Shown here: positions 1 through 5,623 of the stretch, piece by piece
Layout: each line of letters starts with the position of its first letter
How positions within the stretch are numbered: the first letter of the stretch is position 1
Assembly: GCA_002508315.1 (NCBI GenBank)
Contig: DAHE01000048.1
Span: forward strand, 856 to 6,489
Source: Thermocladium sp. UBA166
GTDB lineage: Archaea > Thermoproteota > Thermoprotei > Thermoproteales > Thermocladiaceae
Length of the DNA: 5,634 nucleotides
Direction of reading: 5' to 3'
Notes under the pieces: model-generated
Seen by the model: the letters and a program-made list of their open reading frames with translations, nothing else
Told to the model about the DNA's origin: nothing
Database searches by the model: none
Translations under genes and position numbers: made by a program

Positions 1-10
1 GTGCAGGGAA

Positions 11-958
11 TTGGAGGTTAGGTTAATTACTGAGGATGATGTTAAGGGCTTGAAGCCTATGAAGCTCTTCGGCCTTGACTCCCAATCCTCGATGATTAGG
101 TTCGAGAGCGCCGACGCGTACGTGGTAGCCGGGGCGCTGGTCGGTGAAGAGAATCTACTCGTGCCAGGCGGCGTTAAGGCTCGTTGGCTTGGGCTTAGGC
201 TTAGGTTTAAGGTTAATGAGGATTCAATCATCAACTTAGAGAATGAGGCGGACGGGTACGTCTTACTTAAATCCAACACGCTGGGCAGGGTGTTTGATGG
301 TTCCTATAATGAGGAGGCTGTTAGGGATGAGGTTAGGACCGAGGTCGAGGTTAAGTTGACCGAGGCGTATAGGGCAATTAATGCCAAGGACTCCCTGCTG
401 CTCATTGATGGACCGATATTCCCCACCCCCAGGGTATTAACAATGGTGGGCAACCCCTACGCTGGCGTGTACGAGGACTTCATTAAGCGTAGGGTGAACG
501 CTGTTAATGGCATCCAGGCCGTTGGCGTTGTCAAGAGGATCAGCCAGTCAACCTATTACTCCAGGTGTAAGGGCTTCAGCGTTGATGACGATACCTTAAT
601 CAAGAACGAGGCCGTTAAACAATTCGGTGATAGGAGGTTCTTCACGGCCATGGCTGGGCCCCTTGAAATAACTATTAATGGACACACCAAGCACGCCTGG
701 TACGTGGCATCCAGGATCGGTAAGGAGATCAACGTGATCAGGGTAGAGGCGCTTAACGCTGATCTAGCCGAGAAGGGGGCTATTCGCTCGGCGGCCTACA
801 TGGGCATGGACGGCGTCCCAATACCGATAAGCATAGCTGATAGGTTATCCAGGAGACTTAACGCAAGCCTGACTAGGCTGCTTGCATCGCTATCTCCCTT
901 GAGGTTAACATACGAGGGATTAGAGGGGTTGAGCAGAGTGATGAGGGAGAGTGAGTAG
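11..958 (+). CDS. nurA: NurA-domain nuclease, partner of HerA (5' end uncertain)
   Basis: NurA is a Mn-dependent 5'-3' exo/endonuclease that resects DNA ends together with the HerA translocase. The family pattern is visible: a first metal-binding aspartate in GLDSQSSMIRF (Asp23), acidic residues in RTEVEVK (Glu111/Glu113), LLLIDGP with Asp133, VVKR (Lys175), IRVEAL near residue 245, and the C-terminal PIPISIADRLSRRL helix. In Sulfolobus NurA the first Asp is near residue 58, so this protein is about 35 residues short at the N terminus. The frame is open to the left edge (TGC AGG GAA), so the true start may lie outside the window; TTG at 11 is only the first start visible. Frame 1 ends in TAG at 19-21, so an upstream gene could alternatively stop there and overlap. 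Its last 8 bp overlap herA, showing one transcription unit. Family assignment is firm; the start is not. Confidence 0.85.
   Translation: MEVRLITEDDVKGLKPMKLFGLDSQSSMIRFESADAYVVAGALVGEENLLVPGGVKARWLGLRLRFKVNEDSIINLENEADGYVLLKSNTLGRVFDGSYNEEAVRDEVRTEVEVKLTEAYRAINAKDSLLLIDGPIFPTPRVLTMVGNPYAGVYEDFIKRRVNAVNGIQAVGVVKRISQSTYYSRCKGFSVDDDTLIKNEAVKQFGDRRFFTAMAGPLEITINGHTKHAWYVASRIGKEINVIRVEALNADLAEKGAIRSAAYMGMDGVPIPISIADRLSRRLNASLTRLLASLSPLRLTYEGLEGLSRVMRESE
943..949 (+). promoter_or_regulatory. Shine-Dalgarno-like run before herA
   Basis: GAGGGAG lies within the last codons of nurA. It abuts GTG at 951 and is about 10 nt from GTG at 960. The better spacing to 960 is an argument for the later start, which would remove three residues. 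Internal operon genes in crenarchaea do use such sites, unlike the leaderless first genes. Confidence 0.4.
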
Positions 959-2696
959 CGTGGGGAACGTTGACTGTAAGACCTACGTGGGGCTCATAAC
1001 TAGGCTAATGGCTAGCGCCGTTTCCCTGGAGGGCTCAGAGGTCCACATGGCTACCGAGTGCGACCTGGACTTCCCCGTGGGCGAGTACCTAGTAATTGAG
1101 TCGAGCGACGATGTTAAGTACTTGGCTAGGATAACTGAGTCTAAGGTTGAGGACATTTACTCAATGGCCAAAACCCCAATACTATCCCTCCAGCAGGAGT
1201 TAGCTATGGGGATTAAGTACATCCCCAAGTTCATTAAACTCGAGTTAATAGCGGAGTGCATCATGGATGATTGCAAGCCGCCCAGCACACCGCCCAGGAT
1301 TCACTCAATGGTTAGGGCGCCGGGGGAGGGGGAGGTGGCGGCGATGTTATCACTGCCCAGCGGCGGCGTAATGCTGGGCAGCTTAGCATTGCCGAGCGGT
1401 CACGAGGTTAAGGATAATTACGTTAAACTACCCCTGGAGGCCTTAAACCACCACGCGCTGGTCGTCGGAACCACGGGCAGCGGTAAGACAACGCTGCTGA
1501 AGAACATCGCCCTAGGCCTCCTCACCAATCACGGCGATGTCACGGTTATGGCGTTGGACACAGTTGGCCACTATAATCACTTGATACTCAATGATGTGCC
1601 GGTGAAGGTACTCATCCCCGTAACTAGGAATTGGGTTAGGGACCTCAGGGGAGGAGGGGCCGAAGCATTGGCTAAGTCGCTGGCGCGTAGGATTGCTAGG
1701 CGGTACCTCAACGACGTCTTCAAGGCCTTTGGATTAAGGCTAGGCAAGTTGAGGATCAGGATTAAGGGCCGCGTGTCGAGGGGTGGGGGAACGGTGGTTG
1801 TTGACGAGGTTAATATTACCCTAAATGGCGGTAAGGCTAGCGTCACGCTCATCCCGTGGGCCTTAAGCACGAGGAGCGTATTGTACAGGGTCCACGAGGT
1901 TACTGGGATGTTGACCGACCAGGCTAGAATGTTCTACTACAGAATAATTAGGGAGGTTATGAGGAGGATGAGGGGCGGCTTAACCTTCAAGGCGGTTTTC
2001 CAGTACCTAACAAGCGTGAGCGATGTTCAGATGAGCGGTAGGCAGTTGCTTAACTATGAGGTTATCGCGAGGAACCTAGGAATACACACAAGCACCCTTG
2101 AGAACATATTGAGGACAATACTTGCCGTCGATGAGTCCAATATCGTGGACGTTGCCTACGGCGGCGATAATGTTAAGCTTAAGGTTATTGAGCCTGAATA
2201 CGGTAAAATACTTGAGCCAGGCTACGTGGTGCTTCACTTGGTTGGGTTACCCCCAGTGGCGCAGAGGATCTTCGTCTATAGGGTGCTGGATGGGGTTTAC
2301 GGCTTCATGGGTCCCGAGCACCTTAGGAATAAGGGCAGGCTAGCGGTTGTGCTAATCGATGAGGCTCACCTATTCTTCCCCCAGGCGAGGAGCGAGGATG
2401 AGAGGTCCATGCTTGAGCGGCACTTAACTAGGTTAACCAGGCTGGGCAGGGGGAGGGGCATTTCAGTGGTCTTCGCGACCCACGTCCCAGATGACCTCAA
2501 CGACGCAGTGCTGCAGTTAACCAACACTAAGATAGTGCTTAGAAGCGATGAGAAGGTACTTGAGAGACTTAACGTGCCTCAATCCGAGAGGAGGTTCCTA
2601 ACAGTTGCCGACGCTGGCGTAGCCTACGTTAAGTCATTCACCTACAAGTACCCGCTCTACGTTAAGGTAAAGCCAATAGCCTACCACGTGGGTTAG
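951..2696 (+). CDS. herA: HerA DNA translocase / bipolar helicase ATPase
   Basis: HerA is a hexameric FtsK/HerA-type ATPase that pumps DNA into the NurA dimer during end resection. Order of parts: an N-terminal HAS-barrel (about residues 10-110, with GEYLVIESSDDVKYLARI), Walker A GTTGSGKT at 173-180 (Lys179), a long mid region (about 225-420) with helices probably contributing hexamer contacts, Walker B LAVVLIDEAH at 464-473 (Asp470-Glu471), LTRLGRGRGISVVFATH with candidate arginine-finger residues (about 497-511), and a C-terminal brace. At 581 residues it is longer than the roughly 500 of Sulfolobus HerA. The residue after strand 4, usually Gln in this superfamily, is His511 (ATH-VP). The GTG start at 951 lies inside the nurA stop region, just after a GAGGGAG purine run at 943-949; GTG at 960 with about 10 nt spacing is an alternative. 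Translational coupling with nurA is likely. Confidence 0.95.
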   Translation: MSSVGNVDCKTYVGLITRLMASAVSLEGSEVHMATECDLDFPVGEYLVIESSDDVKYLARITESKVEDIYSMAKTPILSLQQELAMGIKYIPKFIKLELIAECIMDDCKPPSTPPRIHSMVRAPGEGEVAAMLSLPSGGVMLGSLALPSGHEVKDNYVKLPLEALNHHALVVGTTGSGKTTLLKNIALGLLTNHGDVTVMALDTVGHYNHLILNDVPVKVLIPVTRNWVRDLRGGGAEALAKSLARRIARRYLNDVFKAFGLRLGKLRIRIKGRVSRGGGTVVVDEVNITLNGGKASVTLIPWALSTRSVLYRVHEVTGMLTDQARMFYYRIIREVMRRMRGGLTFKAVFQYLTSVSDVQMSGRQLLNYEVIARNLGIHTSTLENILRTILAVDESNIVDVAYGGDNVKLKVIEPEYGKILEPGYVVLHLVGLPPVAQRIFVYRVLDGVYGFMGPEHLRNKGRLAVVLIDEAHLFFPQARSEDERSMLERHLTRLTRLGRGRGISVVFATHVPDDLNDAVLQLTNTKIVLRSDEKVLERLNVPQSERRFLTVADAGVAYVKSFTYKYPLYVKVKPIAYHVG

Positions 2697-3475
2697 CATA
2701 TGCCCTTAACCTTAAGCAAGGCATTCACCCACTTAGGCACCTCGTAACCATCCTTAGCGATGTTAATCAATCCAAGCCTAATTAATCCCTGCACGTCGCT
2801 GGCGTTAATATCGCCTCTAATCGCCGAGCAAAGGACGCTGGCCACGCCGCCATTTAAATCCACTGGAAGCCTAGGTAACACTACCAATGGCCCTCCCTCC
2901 ATCAAGTAAATGGGCCTAGCCCCAATCAACCACGCAATCATTGAGACCAAGACGGCCTCGATTTTGGCTCCGCCTGTGAAGGCCACGTAAGCATCGTCAC
3001 CCCTTGAAATCCTATCAGTCAATCTCTTGCCAACAACATTAATTAATGAGGCTAATCCCTCATCTAAATCGCCAACGCCGAACAATGGCACTTGAGCACT
3101 ACCAATCACGTTAACTCCCTTTTCCTTAATAATCCCGCACTCGCTTAGGCAATTGGATAACGCCAACGCCGATAACCACGTGGTCTTGGTATAGGTGTAG
3201 AAGAACTCAACATTAAGGTCACCCCCAACACTACCGCTAAAAGCCATTAATGTGCTCAACTCGGCGCAGCACCCCCCAGCGTTGTTTTTAATGAATTCCT
3301 TTAATTCACTAAACAAGCCGGAGTTTAAGACATTAACCCCAAGCTCCTTATCGGAATTGAGGTCGCCCTCCAATGCATTCTTAATCGTAGCAGCATACCT
3401 CTCACTGATTAAGCCAGAATTAACGGCGTTCCTCAACAATGACGTCCCAACCATTACGGCAACGTAGGCAACCAT
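2693..3475 (-). CDS. CARF-wHTH protein, APE2256 family, probable Crn1-type ring nuclease
   Basis: The fold signature is that of the APE2256 / Sso2081 CARF group. Counting from ATG at 3475 (260 aa): strand 1 and the loop VMVGTSLLRN (Ser12), CCAELSTL (about 69-77), FFYTYTKTTWLSALAL (about 91-106), and FTGGAKIEA (Lys171) before a hydrophobic helix and ARPIYLMEG. The last ~50 residues (DVQGLIRLGLI...YEVPKWVNALL) look like a winged helix. In Sso2081 (Crn1), Ser11 and Lys168 are the reported catalytic residues for cleaving cyclic tetra-adenylate, and both are matched in kind and spacing here. Length is close to Sso2081 (about 250). Hence a likely off-switch for type III CRISPR signalling; a cOA sensor/regulator is the alternative. 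TTG at 3490 would add MTTTL, but ATG is favoured because its TATA box sits 29 nt upstream. No HEPN or other effector domain and no cas neighbours are seen; the gene is visibly more AT-rich than herA. Confidence 0.85.
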   Translation of the reverse strand: MVAYVAVMVGTSLLRNAVNSGLISERYAATIKNALEGDLNSDKELGVNVLNSGLFSELKEFIKNNAGGCCAELSTLMAFSGSVGGDLNVEFFYTYTKTTWLSALALSNCLSECGIIKEKGVNVIGSAQVPLFGVGDLDEGLASLINVVGKRLTDRISRGDDAYVAFTGGAKIEAVLVSMIAWLIGARPIYLMEGGPLVVLPRLPVDLNGGVASVLCSAIRGDINASDVQGLIRLGLINIAKDGYEVPKWVNALLKVKGIC

Positions 3476-3498
3476 TAGGGTAGTAGTCAAAGAAGTAG

Positions 3499-3514
3499 AT
3501 TAATTAAGCTTTTT
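3499..3514 (-). promoter_or_regulatory. BRE/TATA promoter of the CARF gene
   Basis: Read on the - strand this is AAAAAGCTTAATTAAT, an A-rich BRE followed by a TATA element centred near 3504. That is about 29 nt before ATG 3475, the usual archaeal distance to a leaderless transcript start. A second AT-rich box (TATATAATC, about 3517-3525) would fit the TTG at 3490 instead. Confidence 0.6.
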
Positions 3515-3526
3515 AGATTATATAGT

Positions 3527-3542
3527 GATTACGTTGATAATC
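3527..3542. repeat. Small inverted repeat upstream of the CARF promoter
   Basis: GATTA (3527-3531) and TAATC (3538-3542) form a perfect 5-bp inverted repeat with a 6-nt spacer. A further GATTA lies at 3516-3520. It lies upstream of the TATA box of the CARF gene, a place where crenarchaeal activators bind. It is short enough to occur by chance in AT-rich DNA. Confidence 0.25.
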
Positions 3543-3570
3543 AATGGAGAATCGCCGCGACAATGACCCC

Positions 3571-3790
3571 CTAAACCCACCCCCAGAGCTCACCAGACTC
3601 CTTAATCGCCTCCCCAGGATCCCCTGCCTCGATTGGCTTCAGAGACTACATCGCATCCTCCCCCCTTTCCTATATAGCTAGGCAAAACGCTGACGTAATC
3701 CTCCCTATCAAAGAACTCATCCTCCTCAGTCAACTCCCCACCGAGTATGAACTTGGCCACACGGTACAGATGCAGCGTCGAGCCATAGTT
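3571..3790 (-). pseudogene. Degraded reading frame, family not recognised
   Basis: On the - strand, from 3790 to about 3675, one frame reads as good protein: LHLYRVAKFILGGEL, then TEEDEFFDREDYVSVLPSYI. Its codons (AGG, ATA, GAG, GAT) match the neighbouring genes. It then meets a run of six G (3660-3665). Past this the same frame turns Gly/Arg-rich and stops at 3604-3602, while the frame reached by dropping one G gives GEDAM, a TAG at 3648-3646, and then the protein-like SLKPIEAGDPGEAIKE...WGWV up to TAG at 3573-3571. No convincing start is seen; GTG at 3760 is the only usual one in the good part, and an ATG at 3868 lies inside the GC-rich RNA candidate. I read it as the remnant of a small gene with one frameshift and one nonsense change. 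A short gene ending at 3646 with a sequencing error in the G run is possible. I cannot name the family. Confidence 0.4.
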
Positions 3791-3803
3791 CAGATTAATT
3801 ACG

Positions 3804-3824
3804 ATATAATAACAATATAATATA
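3804..3824 (+). promoter_or_regulatory. AT-rich promoter-like stretch before the RNA candidate
   Basis: Two TATA-like boxes stand here: ATATAATA at 3804-3811 and ATATAATATA at 3815-3824. The first is centred about 26 nt before 3834, which is where the 5' strand of the closing helix of the GC-rich island begins. This agreement is what supports transcription on the + strand. Confidence 0.4.
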
Positions 3825-3832
3825 GTAATTAT

Positions 3833-4001
3833 GAACCGCTCCCCTGGGCGAGGTTCGCCGCTCTCCATTCAGGAATTGCACGGGGGTGCCGTGAAGCAGC
3901 GTTAACTCTGAGCCGCGGGGACTCCCTAGTGATGAGTCTTTACGGGAGGGCGGCGGGCCTTGGACCCGTGAGGAACCGCGTAACCGCTTAGGGACTGGTT
4001 C
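3833..4001 (+). ncRNA. Candidate structured RNA, family unknown
   Basis: A GC-rich island sits between two AT-rich stretches, the usual look of RNA genes in hyperthermophiles, and it contains no good reading frame. Its ends pair: GAACCG and TCCC (3833-3838, 3840-3843) with GGGA and TGGTTC (3991-3994, 3996-4001), about 10 pairs with a single C-C mismatch and one G-U. Inside are AAGC(A)G(C)GTTA (3894-3904) against TAACCGCTT (3981-3989), 9 pairs with two bulges, and local hairpins GGCGA/TCGCC (3847-3859), CACGG/CCGTG (3879-3893), CTCCC/GGGAG (3922-3948) and CGGG/CCCG (3954-3968). The plan, with a closing helix and next to it a second long-range bulged helix ending in GCTTA, recalls the P1/P4 layout of RNase P RNA. 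The near-invariant GAAAGTCC and ACAGAA elements are absent, so I do not call it that. SRP RNA, 5S rRNA and tRNA were also considered and do not fit. Strand rests on the G-U pair and the TATA box at 3804-3811. Confidence 0.4.
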
Positions 4002-4018
4002 CCCACCACAACGCAAAC

Positions 4019-4027
4019 ATTTAAATA
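4019..4027 (+). promoter_or_regulatory. TATA box of the DUF1059 gene
   Basis: ATTTAAATA is centred about 26 nt before the ATG at 4049, so the transcript is predicted to start at or within a base or two of the start codon (leaderless). No Shine-Dalgarno site precedes the ATG, which agrees. Confidence 0.65.
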
Positions 4028-4048
4028 ATTTACCAGTAATATAAAGGC

Positions 4049-4228
4049 ATGCCGTACAGTTTCAAGTGTAAGGACGTGGGCATGCAGTGCGGCTTCGAGG
4101 TGCACGGCGTATCCTCGGAGCAGGAAATGATGGACATAGTGGCGGCGCACGCACGGCACGCCCACGGCATGACTACAATACCCCCAGCCACCCTGGACGC
4201 CGTTAAGAAGGCCATAAAGAAGGAGTAA
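4049..4228 (+). CDS. DUF1059 family small protein
   Basis: A 59-residue protein beginning MPYSFKCKDVGMQCGFEVHG and ending in a Lys-rich IKKE tail. The pattern matches DUF1059: FKC-x-DVGM-x-CGF at the start, a variable middle, then HARHAHGM and a proline-containing last helix. Cys7, Cys14, His34 and His39 are placed like a small zinc-binding site, but metal binding is inference. DUF1059 proteins are about 55-65 residues, common in archaea and some bacteria, and of unknown function. The length is therefore complete. It stands alone with its own leaderless promoter, about 230 bp before the transporter gene, so the two are probably transcribed separately. It is easily missed because it is short. 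Confidence 0.82.
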   Translation: MPYSFKCKDVGMQCGFEVHGVSSEQEMMDIVAAHARHAHGMTTIPPATLDAVKKAIKKE

Positions 4229-4267
4229 CCAACGCCTAAATCAGCGGGCGCGCAATTCTATCAATTA

Positions 4268-4328
4268 TTTCCCTTTCTTCCCTCTCTCTCCACCTCCTTC
4301 CCTTCCCTCCTTCTCTTCCCCCTCCCCC
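4268..4328. repeat. 61-nt polypyrimidine tract
   Basis: All bases on the + strand are C or T except one A at 4292. It begins with mixed T/C runs (TTTCCCTTTCTTCC) and becomes C-rich at its right end. It follows the DUF1059 stop by about 40 nt. The T-rich left end could end transcription of that gene, since crenarchaeal terminators are pyrimidine/T-rich without a hairpin. Long strand-asymmetric tracts can also adopt triplex-type structure. No reading frame here looks real. Confidence 0.7.
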
Positions 4329-4376
4329 AGGACCTCCGCTCCTCGCTTCATGGGTCCCCGCCGAATGGCTCCCCGC

Positions 4377-4420
4377 CCCACGGCGTTATGGTGGAGGCGG
4401 GCCGCGCGCCTCCCTGTGGG
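4377..4420. repeat. Compound GC-rich inverted repeat before the transporter promoter
   Basis: The inner stem GGAGGCG (4393-4399) / CGCCTCC (4407-4413) has 7 pairs with a 7-nt loop. The outer arms CCCAC (4377-4381) / GTGGG (4416-4420) enclose it. The right arm ends 4 nt before the TATA box of the transporter, so it could be an operator, or a stem ending an upstream RNA. The rest of 4329-4376 is GC-rich and holds no gene that I can see. Confidence 0.45.
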
Positions 4421-4423
4421 CAC

Positions 4424-4434
4424 ATAAGATAAAA
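4424..4434 (+). promoter_or_regulatory. TATA box of the transporter gene
   Basis: ATAAGATAAAA is the only AT-rich patch in a GC-rich leader and is centred about 29 nt before GTG 4458. It predicts a leaderless or nearly leaderless mRNA beginning with a GTG codon and supports that start. Confidence 0.6.
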
Positions 4435-4457
4435 AGGGACTGGGCGGCGGCGGGGCA

Positions 4458-5582
4458 GTGAGGAAGTGGTTAATCATCGTTCAGGGATTGGTTCCCATGC
4501 TCTTGGTGGGCACTTACCAATATAGTTGGAACATCCTCATGAAGCCCATCGCCGAGGACTTTGGGGTTGGCCTCCCCCTCATCCAAACAGCCTACTCCCT
4601 ATTCGTCCTATTCTCAACAGCATCGCAAGTGCTTGGGGGGTACGTGGCAGACGCGCGGGGGCCAGCCGTAGTGGGGGCCACGGGCAGCGTGTTGGCGGGC
4701 ATCGGCATGATGACCGCTGGGCTGAGTAAGTCGATATACGCCTTCTACGCCCTCTGGTCCCTGGGAAGCATTGGGGTTGGCTTCGTGTACGCCGTCTCCA
4801 TAAACCTAGGCGTGAAGTGGTTCGGCAAATCAAGGGGGCTAGCAACTGGCTTGATAAACATGGGCTTCGGGCTTGGCTCCACCTTCTTCAACCCATTCAT
4901 ATCCCCCCTGGCCAGCCGCGGGGATTACCTGGCGCCGATGATGGCCATAGGCGGCGCGCTGCTGATCGCGTCGACGGCGTTGATGGCTAGCAGCAAGTAC
5001 CCAGCGACGAGCGGCGGGGGGAGGGGGAGGGGCAATCCATTGCCCCCCGGCCCAAGCTTCTGGTTGATATTCACGTCGTTCTCGCTCGCATCCATACCCC
5101 TCCAGCTCTACTCCTCCAGCCTCTCGGTGATGGGGGAGGGGTACGATTACCTCACCCTAACCATCGCCGCCACGGTGCTGCCCCTGTTCAGCGGGCTGGG
5201 GCGGCCCGTAATGGGCTTCATATCAGACTCATGGGGGAGGAGGAACACCATACTCGCGGAGGCATTAATACTGGCGGCGGTCACCCCACTCGCGTTGAGC
5301 GGCCTTCCAGCCCTATACATAGCGGCGGCGGGCTTGGTGGGGTTCCTGGGCGGGGCAATGATGACGCTATACGCATCGCTGATAGGGGATAGGTATGGAA
5401 CCTCATCCTCCACGTTCCTATTCGGCATAATCTATAACGGGAAATTCGCGGCGGCTGTGCTGGCCAGCGTTTTATTTGCATACATGATAAGCCGCCTCGG
5501 GTTAATCAACGCGGTCCTACTGGAGGCGGGCTTAACGGCCGCATCGACGCCGTTCTTCCTAGCCGCCAAGCCAGGCAAGTGA
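4458..5582 (+). CDS. Major facilitator superfamily transporter, OFA-like
   Basis: A 374-residue integral membrane protein with about 12 hydrophobic segments (roughly 5-27, 38-60, 68-86, 92-115, 128-150, 157-177, 200-220, 228-250, 262-282, 284-308, 320-343, 347-368) in two six-helix halves. MFS motif A is seen in both halves: GGYVADARGP (60-69) and GFISDSWGRR (253-262). The first half (TYQYSWNILMKPIAEDFG, INLGVKWFGKSRGLATGL, NMGFGLGS) resembles the oxalate/formate antiporter (OFA) family, so a small organic anion is the likely substrate; the sequence does not say which. The loop between halves is short and Gly/Arg-rich (GGGRGRGN, about 186-193). It is slightly shorter than the usual ~400 residues, with both termini cropped but no helix lost. 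GTG at 4458 gives a short cytoplasmic MRKW start and fits the TATA box. The gene is more GC-rich than herA or the CARF gene. Confidence 0.9.
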   Translation: MRKWLIIVQGLVPMLLVGTYQYSWNILMKPIAEDFGVGLPLIQTAYSLFVLFSTASQVLGGYVADARGPAVVGATGSVLAGIGMMTAGLSKSIYAFYALWSLGSIGVGFVYAVSINLGVKWFGKSRGLATGLINMGFGLGSTFFNPFISPLASRGDYLAPMMAIGGALLIASTALMASSKYPATSGGGRGRGNPLPPGPSFWLIFTSFSLASIPLQLYSSSLSVMGEGYDYLTLTIAATVLPLFSGLGRPVMGFISDSWGRRNTILAEALILAAVTPLALSGLPALYIAAAGLVGFLGGAMMTLYASLIGDRYGTSSSTFLFGIIYNGKFAAAVLASVLFAYMISRLGLINAVLLEAGLTAASTPFFLAAKPGK

Positions 5583-5607
5583 GGGCGAGGGCGGGCAACC
5601 ACGACCA

Positions 5608-5623
5608 AAGCGCGGAGGCGCTT
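5608..5623 (+). terminator. Hairpin downstream of the transporter gene
   Basis: AAGCGC (5608-5613) and GCGCTT (5618-5623) form a perfect 6-bp stem with a GGAG loop, 25 nt after the stop codon. AAGCG recurs at 5630-5634, so CGCTT could pair with either side. No T run follows within the window, so terminator is only a suggestion; it may belong to an RNA or gene beyond the right edge. Confidence 0.3.

Noticed and set aside
2122..2343. Second + strand frame inside herA
   Set aside because: Overlaps the conserved herA frame, no start signal, no family pattern.
3544..3681. 45-codon ATG frame on the + strand (MENRRDNDPLN...)
   Set aside because: A TATA-like box lies upstream, but the peptide is Pro/Arg-rich with no family look, and the opposite strand has the more protein-like frames.
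3847..3866. T-arm-like GAGGTTCGCC suggesting a tRNA or split tRNA half
   Set aside because: The bases do not form a 5-bp stem around a 7-nt loop, and no acceptor or anticodon arm is present.
3871..3886. Resemblance to the 16S rRNA segment AGGAATTG-ACGGGGG
   Set aside because: One inserted C gives a near match to this universal stretch, but the flanks do not align convincingly; chance cannot be excluded for so short a match.
3929..3935. Box C-like GTGATGA suggesting a C/D guide RNA
   Set aside because: No CTGA box D follows at the right spacing; the only CTGA is upstream, at 3909.
3833..4001. RNase P RNA (including the truncated Thermoproteales form)
   Set aside because: The helix layout is suggestive, but the nearly universal GAAAGTCC and ACAGAA elements are missing on both strands.
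3926..4165. Minus-strand frames across 3795-4215
   Set aside because: They cross the RNA candidate and the antisense of the DUF1059 gene; composition is low-complexity and no start signals fit.
4265..4477. Minus-strand 70-codon frame over the pyrimidine tract
   Set aside because: Its Glu/Gly/Lys/Arg-rich tail is simply the translation of the purine strand of the tract.
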